Part shown: positions 10,401-20,985 of the stretch, piece after piece | Numbering within the stretch: position 1 is the stretch's first letter | Layout: each line of letters begins with the position of its first letter | Assembly: GCF_949628215.1 (NCBI RefSeq) | Contig: NC_134283.1 | Coordinates: 24,654,975-24,718,974 of the forward strand | Source of the DNA: Phalacrocorax aristotelis | Taxonomy: Eukaryota > Chordata > Aves > Suliformes > Phalacrocoracidae | Reading direction: 5' to 3' | DNA: 64,000 nt | Program-made: the position numbers and the translations under genes | The notes under the pieces: model-generated | The model's input: the letters and a program-made list of their open reading frames with translations, nothing else | Database searches by the model: none | What the model was told of the DNA's origin: nothing

Positions 10401-13400
10401 CATTTTCAAGCAGCATAAGGGTAGTTCCTGGTCCCAGTCCCAGGGACAAGCAGGGTAGGAGGGATGCAGATACATACCTCGCTCCCTGCCTCAGAGCACT
10501 GCAGAAGAGTGCTTTGGCTCCCAAAGGACCCACAGACCCTCAGGCACCCCAGCAAAAGAAAAGACACCCCGGTGTTCTCCAGCCCCACAACCACAGTGAA
10601 AGCCATGTTTCTGCATGCATCCCAAGCGCCCTAGATCTTGGCCTTTTTCAGATTACTGGAGCCTCTCAAGGTCTCCCCTGCCCATCCCCAGCGTTGTGAG
10701 CTTCAGGCAGGTGCCTGGCTGCTTTTTACATTACCACCCAGTGAGGGGCATCACCTGGCCTGCCCATGATGGGGATAAGCTGCCTCTTGCTTTGCAGACA
10801 GAGGACAGGGAATATGACGAGCTGGAGGAGAAATTCCAGTGTGTGGTGTCCAGCGTGGCTGTGCTGAAGGAGAACATGGCATCCTACCTGGGCCATTTAG
10901 AGGTAAAGCCCTGATAACTTGCAGGGGCTTAGCCCCACCCAGGCCTCAGGACCTGTTTCTTGGGGTTGCAGAACACTTTCAAGCCCTATGGAAACCACTG
11001 TCAGTTGGGGATATTCAGGGACTAGCATCTCTCAGCTAAATATGTTGTGCCAGGGGCTTGCACAACATCCAAGGATCACTCGGGTCCAGCAGAGCTTAAA
11101 GCAAAGTCAAGGCTTCATTGACACAGTCTGAGCTGTGTCTCTTTTGAGAATAATCAGTACTTAAACTGATCATTATTTCAAGGCATTAAATAGCTGAGAA
11201 GGCTAAGTGTTGTTCAGCCTGGCAATTCTTGCATAACTGGTGTAAGGCAGAAGTGCTCCCAAATCAAGGGAACAAACTTCCCTGCTGAGATGACCCAGCT
11301 GAGTAGCTGCTGTGGTTTTCTCATTAAATCCCTTGGGGCATCTGAGGGAAATGAAAGTATGAGCAATGGCAAAACTTGAAATCTCCAGACACGGTATTAT
11401 CAAGAAAGTGTCATGAAAGGGCAGAGGGTTCAGAAAGCAGCAATTCAAAGGCTGGAAAGTCCCTGTCATAAAAACATTGACAAGGGCTCCCCATACAGGA
11501 TTTGAAAGGAGAAGGGGACAGAAAGACTCCCCATAGCCCAAAGAGTGGGTAAAATAGGATTAGAATGGAAAACAGGATGGCAATCTGTATGATAGTGAGA
11601 TGTGGCATCAGCTAGGGGGACAGGGTGTGATCACTCCTTTGGACATCAAGTGCTCCTGGGGACCTGCCTGGAACTGCCCCTCAGTGAGCTGCACCTCTTT
11701 AAGCCAGCTTCTTGGCTTCAGACAGGACATCAAGCAAATAGGCTGGGCAGCCTAGATAATAAGCTGTGGTTCAGATTCATGCTGGGGCTTGGATGCTACT
11801 TCAGAGGAGCTGCTGGTGGGGGAAGGTGAGGCTGCATGCATGCCCTGTCTCTCTGAAAGATTCTCAAAGACACCCTGAGGAGCCGATGAAGACATGTTCT
11901 TACAGGGCAGAGACAGCCTGGCCTCCCTTTGTGATGGCTAGCAGTTCCCTCTTGTGTGTCTGTCTGTACCAATGCCCCCACCACAAGGAGAGGCGAATCT
12001 TGGTGTGTCCAAGATCATCACAGCCACCTCTGCTTGTGTAAGAGCCCCGGTAGGGTTGGGGAAAAGCACACAGGTCTCAGTTGCCACCTTCTGCTCAAAG
12101 GGTCAATGCATTTCCCCTTCTATATTTCCATCTCCAGTCCCTCTCATGGCAAGGAGGACTACAAAGGAAGTGTCTCCTAAAGATGATCACAGGCAAAAGG
12201 ATTTAGGACAGAGATGGGCCTCTCTGAGTGCCCTGATGGCAGCCACGGTTGATGAGACTCAAACAGAAACTGCCCCTGCTGCTCCAGGACTGACTGCAGG
12301 AACAGTGCTCAAAGGAGCAGGAGGTCAGGCTTCCTTTGGCACCAGCAGCAGGCTGGGGCTCTGGAAGCTCAGTGCTCCCTCCTGGGTCTAGAGGTTGTGG
12401 GTCAAAATCTGGCTCCAGCCAGGGAGGAGGCTGCTGGCTACAGATTTAACATTACAGCAAAGCCTCTCAAAGCAGAGGAGCATTTCCATGCAAACCACCG
12501 TTAGCTGCTTTCCTTTCCCACCAGCCTCAATCTCCATGCAGAGGCAGGGGGAAGATTTTGTACACAAATACAAGAAACTCCATGGATCTACTGGAGCACC
12601 AAACCCAAGCATCAAAGCACCAGGCAACATTAAGCTGGGGCAGGCTGCCTGGGAGCACAGGGCAGCCTTGGCCACTTTGCTGGGTAGGAGTGCTTTTGCA
12701 AGCCAGTGCATGACCCCTGCTCAAGGAGAGCGGTTTGTCAACACCCAAGTAAGTTCCCTGGCTTGCAGATAGGAGTAGCCCAGAGCATCAGTCCCACCGG
12801 TCTGCTAGCATAGAAGACCCAGGCTGGGGCATTGGCATGTCTTTGGGAGCACAGGGACAACTTACAGATGGGTGAGCCAGTGTTGGGTAGCTTCTCCAGG
12901 TAAGGTCTGATGACTTTCTCCCTTTCAGGCATTCCTACTGCCCACCCCGCACAAGTGTGAGCTGCAGATCGACGAGGGACCTGCCCAGCAGTACTGCCAC
13001 TTTGCGGAATACCTCCATTGCACTGTTTACCCAGAGTTTGTGAGTGCTCCTTCCCTGTAGATCTCCTCCAGGGCCACAGCCAAGCATTGGTGTTCCACCT
13101 TCTGCCAGGGTACGGCAGGGGTTAGCTCCAGGGCAGGGCAGCCGAGAGCTAAGGGGAACCAGACCAGACAGTGACCTTACCAACAGGCACAGCCTCCTGG
13201 GGCCTGAACGTGAAGGGGCAGGTAACAGGGTCCATCAGCAGTCCCAGACACATGAAGTGAAGAACCAGCTCCAGGGTCCATCCAGGACACAGGAGGAGAC
13301 AGGGACATGGCTACAACACATCTCCAAAGTCCATCCAGGGCTGGAGACAAGCTGCAGTGTCCATCTGAAGGGGTCCATCTACAAGCTGAATTACCTACAG

Positions 13401-16400
13401 CAGAGGTCCAAAGCCCACCCAGGAGACAGAGGCAGAAACCAGCTCACTCACAACAATGCTTAAGTAGCAGCTGAAGGCCCTTAAATGGGCTGTGGACAGG
13501 GGTGTGTGTGTAGGCCCCAGGTGAGGCTGGTCTGGGCCATTAAAGACTATTTGTGCCTTCAGAGCCCTGCCATGTTCATGGCCAGCTATGCACGCAGGGC
13601 TGAAGAGAAGCACAGGGTGGTGGGAAACCAGGGGTACCGTTTATTTGACTCACACAAGGTGTTTGTCACCAAACCTCAGTCCAACCTACCCACACCTCGT
13701 GGGCATCCGTACTTGCATTTGGGAGCCCAAGAGCCCCCCATCTGCCTCCTTCTACCACCCCTGCTTGGTTCCCCAGAACTCTGTCTTGGGTGGTAGGTGC
13801 CACTGCGAATGTGGTAAGGGAGGTTTTCCAAGCAGTGAAGAGTGTGTTGGGACAGCCTGAACCCCACACCTGGTTGCCAGCATCCCCAGGGAGTGCCAGC
13901 ACAGGGAGGGAGGGTAGCTATGTGGGATAACCACACAGACCCTGGGCTGAGGGCCTCTGTCAAACCAGGAGACTATGGCCTGCATGGGGCAGTCACTGCA
14001 TCATCCCCCTTGGCCCATGGGACCTGGTACGTGAAGGTCCTACCCAATCATTTGCATGGAGAACAAGTTCTGAATCGTGGCATGCGTGACTGCTTTCTAC
14101 CAAGGGTTTGCTTTGGTTGGCATCCTCTGTGCCTTCGGGGAAGGATGCCTCAGGTGCTCCCCACTCTACACAAGCCCTTCAACAGGTTCTTCAACAAGCC
14201 TTTTCTCCTGTGTAACAGTGCCCCATGCAGACAGCTGGGCCCATCTGGGGGACTCACGTGGAGATTTGGGTTCTGTTGCCCCACAGAAGCGACGGCTGGA
14301 CAGGCTGGTCTGCCAGCCCCTCTACAGTCTCTCAGACATGCTGGTGGGGCCACAACAGCTGGTCAAGAAGCGACTGGACAAGCTGCTGGACTATGAGGAG
14401 ATCCAGGAGCGGAAGAGCGAGATGGGCAGCGTGACATACGACGAGGAGGCAGCCATGAACACCTACCTTGCCATCAACGCCCTGCTTGTGGCTGAGCTCC
14501 CGCGATTCAATCAGGTGGCTCTGCAGCTCCTGGGGCAGATACTGTGTTCCCTCAGCACCCTGCAACAGGACTTGGCTGCCCAGGTCCTGCACCAGGCAGA
14601 AAAGGAGCTAGAGCAGGTGAGAGTGACCCCTTGGTTTGTGTGCCCAAACTGGCACATGTGCTGAGCCAGACCTGCCTTCTTCAGGCTTGGGACACCACTT
14701 GGTTGTCAGGGCACTGAAGGTTTGCTGTAGACCAAGCCTGCCCTTGCAGACACACTGCTTCCTATCTAGCATTTGTAAGTGATCTCTATTTTCTTTCAGC
14801 TGGGGAAAGACAAACTGTCTCTTCTTCACTGCCAGGAACTGTCCTGCTCTCTCTTTGAGGGCACCACTGGTATTTTATTGTTGTGCTGCCTCAGAGATCA
14901 GTGTTAACTCTGAGCTCCTGAAAGCACTGTGCTGGGAAGGCAAGGAGGAGAAGGACAGCTCCTGGCCTGAGGAAAAAGCATCCCTCAAACCTCCATCCCC
15001 TGAGAGATATCTCCCAGAACTCCTCACCACACAGCACTCTCTGAGCCTGACATTTGCAAACGTGGTGAGTCCGGCCAGTCCAGAGCCTTGGGTTAGAGCA
15101 TGACCATGGCCTGACCCATGACCAAGATTAGAATAAGATGCAGCCATGGAGAGGTATTTTCTCAGGCACTGCTCATATGTACCTAGTCATGAAGGTCGAT
15201 TTCCCTTGATTAGTTTGGGATACTTACACTGAAGACATCTGCCCTGGAGCTATATCCACCTGTCTGCCTTTTTAGTCAGGTGGGATGGACCATGGGCTTG
15301 GGACAGGACAGCAGGACCCAGGGACTCCTGCTGTGGGCTGGGTACAGCCCAAGTCCTCCACGTGTGGCTGCCCTGCCCAGGGCAGGTGGCTCAAAGCCAG
15401 GGAGCAGCAGCTCTCCTTGCCAAAGGGAACCACATCCTAGATGCAAGGTACATATTTAGTGACAAGTTCTCTTCCTTTCTCACCTCTTTTCTTCCTGCTC
15501 CTTCTCTCTTGACCCTACCCACAGCTCTTTCCCGCCCCAGGGCCCTCTCTGATCTCAGGGTCTGTCTCCGCAGATGCCTCATAGCCGCATGCCTCTGCCC
15601 AGTTTCTGGAAGATGGTGGAAGACACCTTGCAGCAGTCTGGTGCTCAGCTCCGTACCTTCTGCCAGGCATTTGAGATGGTCACGCCAAGCCTGGTGACAA
15701 AGGTAGGAGCTGGGAAGGGGGTGTCTCAGGCCAGCTGGATGAAGAGGTAGGACTGTGGCTTCCCAAGGCAGAACATCCTCTTGGGGTGATATTGGATCAG
15801 AAAGTGGCACAGGGAGTTGCCACAGCCATGGTATTTCCCCCAGGCCCTGACAGCAGCTGGCTGGAAAAAAACAGGGATGAAACAGTCTCAGCTCTTCTGT
15901 TTCTGGACACTCATCTCCAAACCATGAGGTAGAGCAGATAGTGTGAAGGAGTTTCTCCTCTAACCTCTCATGGGGATGTGATTCTGCAGAAAGGACAACA
16001 CATGTACATGGAAGGCCTCAGCCTCCTGTCTGTCTCATCAAGTGCTCCTGTGTCTTTTGCTCCCTACCAGCCTCTGAACCCCACTGAGGAGCAGAAGGTC
16101 CTTTCCCTTGTAAGCAAGCATGGCCCAGACAAACTTTACCAAGTGACAAGCAACATCAGAGGCAGCAAAGACTTGGACCTGACCTTGCAAAGGGGACAGA
16201 TTGTAGCTCTGCTGCAAAGTGTGGACACTAAGGGGAACAGGAGCAGATGGCTGGTGGATGCTGGAGGTACTGTAAGCACTACGGGGAGCCTCCCCCTGCC
16301 TTGGTACCAGGGTCAGAATCCAAAACTGAACCACTTCTTCATCCTGGATGAAACAGCGGGCCATTGTCTCCAGGATCCTCCCCTCCAGGGTTTGCTCAGC

Positions 16401-17480
16401 CCAAACCCACCTCTGCCTTGCCAGCTGCACCCATGCCATTAGCTGTAAAGTTCAGGCTTAGCTATGAGGGAGTACTCGTGCCTCATCATGGCTGGGAAGG
16501 GAAAATCCTGTGCACATAGAAACGTATTGAAACCCCTTTTGGGGGTGGGTGGGGTGGGTGGGGTGTTGCTGCTGGTTATCCCCTAGTGATGGACTATTTC
16601 GAACAGGGCTGCTATGCCATGCCAGGCATCAGCGAAGTGGTCATTCTTCTCTCCTCCAACCAGTCAGCAGGGCCCCATGACCTGTGTGTGTTTGTGTGTC
16701 CTCCAGGTCCCCGAGGGTTTGTGCCTGCTGGAAAACTCCAGCCCTATTGCCCGGTACAAAGCCAGCAGCCCGGGATGCAGATGCCAGCCCTGGAGAGCAG
16801 CACAGAGAGAAGGCGACATTCGTATGCATCACCTGAAGCTCCCAGGCCCCAGATGGCCACCTTCACCCCAGCTTTCCAGGTGAGAGTGGGGAGACACCCC
16901 CCAGCGCCATTCCTAGCAACCCCACCAGCTCCATGCTGGTCCTTGTGTGTGCAGTGTGTGGGTGGGAAGGTGGACCTGCTTTTCCAGCACACATGTGGTC
17001 ATACATGTGCAGCCATGTGCTTAGCAGGGGAGTGTCACAGCCCCTGGCCACATGCCCCATGAGGCTGGTGTCTGCTGTGCTGGGACCTTGGGTGGACAGA
17101 TCAAAAGAACTGTGCTTGGTGGGGTCCTCAGTGTTCCTCCATCCAATGGGACCCTCTTGGAAACAACCTCCATGTCCCCTCTAGGTGCTGCCCTGCCATG
17201 TATGTCCTTTCCCCCTTTGACTCTCACGTCCAGCAAAGGGCTTCCTCCCTCTTTCTGCTGCCTTTTCTAGGTGGTTGCTGGCTTCTCCTTCACAGCCAGG
17301 AGCCCGCAGGAGGTGAGCCTCCAGGCAGGGCAGCCTGTGGTGGTGCTGGAGCCACATGACAAGAAGGGGAGCAAGGAATGGAGTCTGGTGGATGTGAGCG
17401 GCCAGAGGGGCTATGTGCCCTCCAGCTACCTGGTGACCATCCCTGTGCAGGAGCCCATGGGCTGGAGCTTACCTGTGTGA
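7209..17480 (+). CDS. ARHGEF37: ARHGEF37, Rho guanine nucleotide exchange factor 37 (12 coding exons)
   Basis: The joined coding exons are 7209-7409, 7802-7925, 8283-8430, 9340-9539, 10100-10230, 10798-10902, 12929-13039, 14287-14616, 15574-15702, 16071-16266, 16707-16879 and 17271-17480. They total 2058 bases including TGA, giving 685 residues, and every junction keeps frame. The order is DH domain (about 36-223, with [12 protein letters not shown] at 173-184), BAR domain (about 240-450), SH3-1 (about 515-572) and SH3-2 (617-673), ending in GWSLPV. No PH domain follows the DH, which is typical of the Tuba-like group. Matches to the human protein as I remember it are dense in every exon. DH domains load GTP onto Rho-family GTPases and BAR domains bind curved membrane. 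The specific GTPase cannot be told from sequence, and catalytic activity is inferred from the family. All introns are GT-AG. Introns not listed separately (392, 357, 909, 560, 567, 957, 368, 440 and 391 bases) hold nothing I recognise except a G-rich tract at 16541. Confidence 0.95.
7802..7925 (+). CDS. ARHGEF37: ARHGEF37 exon 3: DH domain
   Basis: It encodes residues 68-108 ([12 protein letters not shown] through EQLLCI), matching human LPQGDLDVLFSN and neighbours. The acceptor TTTACTTCAG is good and the donor is GTAAGT. The exon ends after the first base of codon 109, which is completed as Ser by exon 4. Confidence 0.92.
8283..8430 (+). CDS. ARHGEF37: ARHGEF37 exon 4: DH domain core
   Basis: It encodes residues 109-157, including [22 protein letters not shown], which matches human [22 protein letters not shown]. 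The donor GTAGGT begins at 8431, leaving two bases of codon 158. A second GT five bases further (8436, GTACCT) would break the frame and is not preferred. Confidence 0.93.
9340..9539 (+). CDS. ARHGEF37: ARHGEF37 exon 5: DH conserved region 3
   Basis: It encodes residues 158-224. [19 protein letters not shown] is the signature DH conserved region 3 and matches human LSFLLVIPLQRITRYPLLL. The distal NTNINEYK is identical to human and marks the end of the DH fold. The acceptor is CTCCATCAG and the donor GTGAGC at 9540. The exon ends after one base of codon 225. Confidence 0.95.
10100..10230 (+). CDS. ARHGEF37: ARHGEF37 exon 6: DH-BAR linker and BAR start
   Basis: It encodes residues 225-268. [10 protein letters not shown] aligns with human KKTTRLSQLL, and [14 protein letters not shown] aligns with LTLRERLARINTHT. 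The positively charged, amphipathic sequence is typical of the first BAR helix, which contacts membrane lipids. The acceptor GAGGCAG lacks a long pyrimidine tract next to it, but pyrimidines lie 20-60 bases upstream. The donor is GTGGGC. Confidence 0.93.
10798..10902 (+). CDS. ARHGEF37: ARHGEF37 exon 7: BAR domain
   Basis: It encodes residues 269-303 ([14 protein letters not shown] onward), matching human TEDKEFDDLEERFQ. It is rich in acidic and aliphatic residues with helix periodicity. Acceptor TTTGCAG, donor GTAAAG, both junctions phase 0. Confidence 0.93.
10903..12928 (+). other. ARHGEF37: ARHGEF37 intron 7, with an AT-rich block
   Basis: This 2.0-kb intron has no exon-like content. Roughly 11040-11600 is clearly lower in GC than the rest of the gene and contains short A- and T-rich runs. 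It could be an old insertion or a conserved non-coding element. I recognise no transposon family in it. Confidence 0.5.
12929..13039 (+). CDS. ARHGEF37: ARHGEF37 exon 8: BAR domain
   Basis: It encodes residues 304-340 ([12 protein letters not shown] onward). The segment [14 protein letters not shown] aligns with human GPAVQYCNLARDLH. The acceptor CCCTTTCAG and donor GTGAGT are both strong, phase 0 on each side. Confidence 0.92.
13040..14286 (+). other. ARHGEF37: ARHGEF37 intron 8
   Basis: A 1.25-kb intron. Its first half contains a degenerate repeat built on GTCCATC, listed separately. No other structure was recognised, and no alternative exon with family resemblance is visible. Confidence 0.5.
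13230..13400. repeat. Degenerate short repeat built on GTCCATC
   Basis: GTCCATC occurs at 13230, 13276, 13329, 13359 and 13373, three times as GGGTCCATC and twice followed by CAGG. Interspersed copies of GGAGACA and ACCAGCTC lie between. The irregular spacing suggests a decayed minisatellite or the remains of an interspersed repeat. I cannot name a family. Confidence 0.5.
14287..14616 (+). CDS. ARHGEF37: ARHGEF37 exon 9: BAR domain, largest exon
   Basis: It encodes residues 341-450. [24 protein letters not shown] and [11 protein letters not shown] segments match human [24 protein letters not shown] and LLVAELPQFNQ (here the middle segment reads [11 protein letters not shown]). The long helical, charged sequence forms the last two helices of the BAR fold. 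The acceptor GCCCCACAG and donor GTGAGA are good, phase 0 on each side. Confidence 0.95.
15574..15702 (+). CDS. ARHGEF37: ARHGEF37 exon 10: BAR-SH3 linker
   Basis: It encodes residues 451-493 ([19 protein letters not shown] onward). The region aligns with human VPEPAFRKLVEDALGRTSNQLRSF but is less conserved than the flanking domains. A long pyrimidine tract precedes the acceptor CTCCGCAG. The donor is GTAGGA. Confidence 0.9.
16071..16266 (+). CDS. ARHGEF37: ARHGEF37 exon 11: first SH3 domain
   Basis: It encodes residues 494-558. [26 protein letters not shown] and [12 protein letters not shown] align with human [26 protein letters not shown] and DTKGNSGRWLVD. The usual SH3 ALYDY motif is degenerate here. 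The frame-preserving donor GTACTG at 16267 is weak; a better-looking GTAAGC five bases later would break the frame. An earlier in-frame AG at 15988-15989 has a poor pyrimidine tract and was not chosen as acceptor. Confidence 0.88.
16541..16563 (+). repeat. G-rich tract, potential quadruplex, in intron 11
   Basis: Five runs of three to five G separated by single T bases lie in the intron between the two exons coding SH3-1. On the transcribed RNA this could fold as a G-quadruplex. It sits close to the weak exon 11 donor, so an effect on splicing is conceivable but untested. Confidence 0.7.
16707..16879 (+). CDS. ARHGEF37: ARHGEF37 exon 12: end of SH3-1 and linker
   Basis: It encodes residues 559-616. 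[14 protein letters not shown] (559-572) closes the first SH3 fold and matches human GHRGYVPAGKLQLY. It is followed by a Gln, Pro and Ser-rich linker with a basic ERRRH patch. A second frame (+1) is open across the whole exon, so a 5-base donor shift would not stop translation at once. Confidence 0.9.
17271..17480 (+). CDS. ARHGEF37: ARHGEF37 exon 13: second SH3 domain and stop
   Basis: It encodes residues 617-685. [35 protein letters not shown] and the terminal GWSLPV align with human [35 protein letters not shown] and GWSLPS. The SH3 core Trp (653) and the SYL motif that closes the binding groove are present. Acceptor CCTTTTCTAG; TGA at 17478-17480. Confidence 0.95.
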   Translation: MVAGFSFTARSPQEVSLQAGQPVVVLEPHDKKGSKEWSLVDVSGQRGYVPSSYLVTIPVQEPMGWSLPV

Positions 17481-20400
17481 GCATGGCCAGCTCGGCATCC
17501 AAGGGTACAGGCTTGATTGGATGAGAGCTGTCTGCTTGGCACCCAAGGACTCATCACGGGAGATGCTGGAGTGGGGTGACCGTGGTGGTCCTGGACCAGG
17601 GAGGTGGTGGGAAGCAGCTGGCAGAATATGGCCCAGGGATGTGGGTGCAAGGGATGGCAGTCCGGAGGCACGTTTGGATGGGTAGGCCCGAGGGTGCCTT
17701 GTCTGTGTTTGTACAAAGGAAAGGAGTATGGGGGAGTGAGGGCAGGAAGCTGCAGTTTTCCAGGGATTTGCTGAAATCCATGTCAGTGATAAAAGTGTCC
17801 CTAGGGGTGATGAGACAGGAAGGACCAAGCTGCAAAGGGTGCAGTGCTGCAGAGGGGATCTTCAGCCTGGTACAGAGCCTCTGGAGCTCTTGGGGAAATT
17901 GCTGGTTTCAGTGCAGAGACCGAAGCAGAACAGCCCTGGAGACATGGCTCCTTGTTCCTCACCAGGGTGTTGTGCCTTCCTGGGTGCCCACCCTGACGTG
18001 CCATTGTGGTCCCCCAGGGCACAGCCTCCATGCCCTGCTAACAGGCATGGCAACGCCAGCCTGTGCCTGGCCATGCCGTCAGCAATGGGAAGGTGCTGGG
18101 CTGAGTGCTGTGGCCGCGGTCCTCCCCAGCCCTCCTGGCCACCAAGCACTGCTCCTGGCCTCGGTTTCGCCCTGCAGCACCGTGGGGCTGATGCTACTGA
18201 CCCTTTTGAGAGGCACTTTGAGCTCTTGTGATGAGAAACCCTGTGTACACCACCAGTGCTATTTCGTGTGACTGATATGCTGACATTATAACATATTATA
18301 CTGTCTCTTTGACCCACCCGTGCTGATGGGCTCACCCCCACGCATGGGGCCGTGCCGTGGGGCTGCACAGTGCCCATGGCAGCCTGGAGCAGCAGCAGCG
18401 CGGCCGCAAGATGGCGGAGCTGCCACACCCTCCTACCAGCAAGCCTCAGCGGAGGCACCGGCAGCATTGGTTTTGGGGCGCTGGCAGGTCTGTGGAGGGG
18501 TTTTGCTGCTGCAGTGGAGTGTACGTGTCCTTGGCCAGCATGGGAACAGCCCAAGGTGGCAGGGCTGGTGGTGCCGGTGTGAGCACAGCTGTGCCGGGGC
18601 AGCAGCTGAAAGCGAGCTGTGCACTGCTTCCCTCCCAGCCTGTACTGTTCAGGGCTGGGGATGGAGAACACAGCCCCTGGGGCTCTCAGGAGACCATGTG
18701 CCCCTTGCCAACCCACACAAATCTCCAGTGGTTTGACACACGCATGCTTTCTAGAAGCACAGGCCCTGTGGAAGAGGTTTTTGGGACAACCAACTTGTGT
18801 TGGTAAGTCCCTGACCAAAGGCACAGTCTGGGTACGGAGACAGCACTCCCTCCCACCACTGCCTGAGACATCATAACTCTATGCCTCAATTTCCCCATGG
18901 CTTGCTCTGATGCTGTGCTGTTACATGATGCTGATGGGGCTCAGGGCAGGGAGCCGTGCCCACGGCAGTGCTGACATGGTGTCAGAGGGGAATTTGGGAG
19001 CTCCCACCTGCAGCCCTAAGGGACTGGGTCCCTGTTCCCTCCATGGGAAAGCTCAGCCTGTGGTGCCACACTGCCCACCCCTCGCCCACCACGGGTGGTG
19101 GATCTTGGAGGCATCCGCCAGTGCAGCAGCCTGGCGTCGTCCCGGCTGCCCTGGGCACTTGCCGCTTCCCACATCAAAGATGCAATGGCCCAGCTGGCAA
19201 GCGCTGGCATGCCAGCTCCTGTGCCCTGCTTGGCAGGGAGGCAGCATGCTTGGCTGCCCACAGGCTCCCCGTGGGATGTACTTTGGCAGCACGGTGGCTC
19301 GGTGTGGGTTCCCACAGTGCTGCCATGCAGCCGAGGCTGCGGGCTGGGCAGGGGGGCAGATGTGGTATGTCTTCACCCAAGCTTACACTGTGTGGCGAGG
19401 GATGGGGTGGGTGCCAGGCAGGTGGGGACAGGCCCCAGACGCTGCTCTGCTTTTGCTCTGCATCCCACATGTGGGTCCAGGTGCTTGGTCTGGGGTAGAG
19501 CTGCATGTGGGGCTCACCCTCCTTTGTACCTGCAGGGTCCTGGGGCTTTATCTGTGGGGATGTTGGGGACCTTCTACCTCTGCCCAGGTGCCACTGAAAG
19601 CCCAAGCACATGTTCACCTTCACAAAGCCTGGGAGAAGACAGCAGCGAAGGAGCTGGGGACATTGCCTGGGGATGCTCCCAGCCTGGGGAAAGGTTGATG
19701 ATCAACTTGGGATGGGAAAGCAGGCAGCCTGGGAGGATGAGGGCTGCTGGGCAGAGGCTGTGTTTCTGAGGCTCGCATGCCCAGTGCCAGCCCTGCAGCA
19801 GCAGGGCTCACACCTCCAGCTCACTGCTGATGGCTCCTCCGGATTTTTCTGTTCCTAATCAAATCACATCAGGTTGGATTTCCCTCCCCAGCCACCTTCC
19901 TGCCAGCTCAGTGGGGTGCAGATGCAATCAGCCTCACGCCAGCGCAGGTGATAGCAGGAATCAGCAGCTCAGGAAGGTCCTGCTCCACAGCCCATAGGTG
20001 CCTGGGACCCTTCAGAAGGTGAAAGGTGAGACCGAGACAAGGAGCACTGAGAAACTTCTGCTGCCTATGCCCTGATCTGCCTGCTGGAAGGTGACCTGGG
20101 GTGGGTAGGACTTGATAGGCAGCTCATAAAATCAGTTGGGCTTTCTCCATCCCACTCAGGACTCTGGATTTCACGTGCTCAGAAACAACAGCTCCCCTTT
20201 CCCCCTTCCCAGCCACCGCCAGTGCTGCCTGTGTGTCAGTGCTGGCCAGAAGGAGCTCTTCGCCCTCCCCACAGCTGGCACAGGGGGTGCAGGCTGTTGC
20301 GAGGTGTCCTAGATCCCCGCTGCCTTTCCTGGGCCGCCACTCTACCCATCAAATGTCCATCTACCAGTGCTTGCCAGGGCTGACAGGCATGAAGGGCAAG

Positions 20401-20979
20401 GTGAAAAGAGCCCATGCACATCCTACCAGGAGATGTGCATGAGCCACACACCAGTGCTCTGCAGGAGGTGGCAGCACACTGGGGACATGGTGCTTGTGTG
20501 AGGCTTGTGCCCTGCCAGATAACACGGCTGTGCTCCAAGCTGGGTGCAGCTGAGACACCATGAGGCTCCTTCGTATGGTGCTGAGCCAGCCAGTACCAGC
20601 ATCCTGCCCAGCAGCAATGGCACTGGTGTCCTGCCTACCCTGAGGTCCAGCAGCAGCTGGAGCACACTGTGGACATCCCTGTTAGGAAGAAGGGAATTAG
20701 TTTGTGTGGCTCCTTCCGTTTCTGAACTTGAAGGAGTGAGCTGAGCTCTGCAGTATCCACCACTCTTGCTCCCAGCTTCGATAGCTGTGGGACCTACCCC
20801 ACGGGGTCTATCCCCAGGATATGCCCTAGTACTTGTCTGCAGGACACAGGGCACCAACATCCCTCAATTCTCCTATAATTTCACCCAAACTCATTGCACC
20901 TGCTGCTGCCCCAAGCCTGGAAGTGCCCTCTTGAAGTCGCTGGAGGGTACAGGGCTCTTCCAGCCTAAACACAAGGGGG

Positions 20980-20985
20980 AATAAA
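20980..20985 (+). terminator. ARHGEF37: Candidate poly(A) signal AATAAA
   Basis: This is the first canonical hexamer downstream of the ARHGEF37 stop codon, 3.5 kb away, followed within 12 bases by a GU-rich CAGTGTGCC. Use by ARHGEF37 is an inference from position. Confidence 0.3.

Noticed and set aside
15978..16070. Alternative 5' extension of ARHGEF37 exon 11 from an AG at 15988-15989
   Set aside because: In frame, but the pyrimidine tract is poor and the added 27 residues have no counterpart in the human protein; the acceptor at 16070 is better.
17862..18824. 320-codon minus-strand open frame
   Set aside because: No recognisable domain, no supporting promoter or splice context; similar long frames occur on both strands in this GC-rich region, including an overlapping + frame.
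18910..19698. 262-codon plus-strand open frame after ARHGEF37
   Set aside because: Low-complexity Gly, Trp, Cys and Leu-rich reading with no known domain; competing overlapping frames of similar length.
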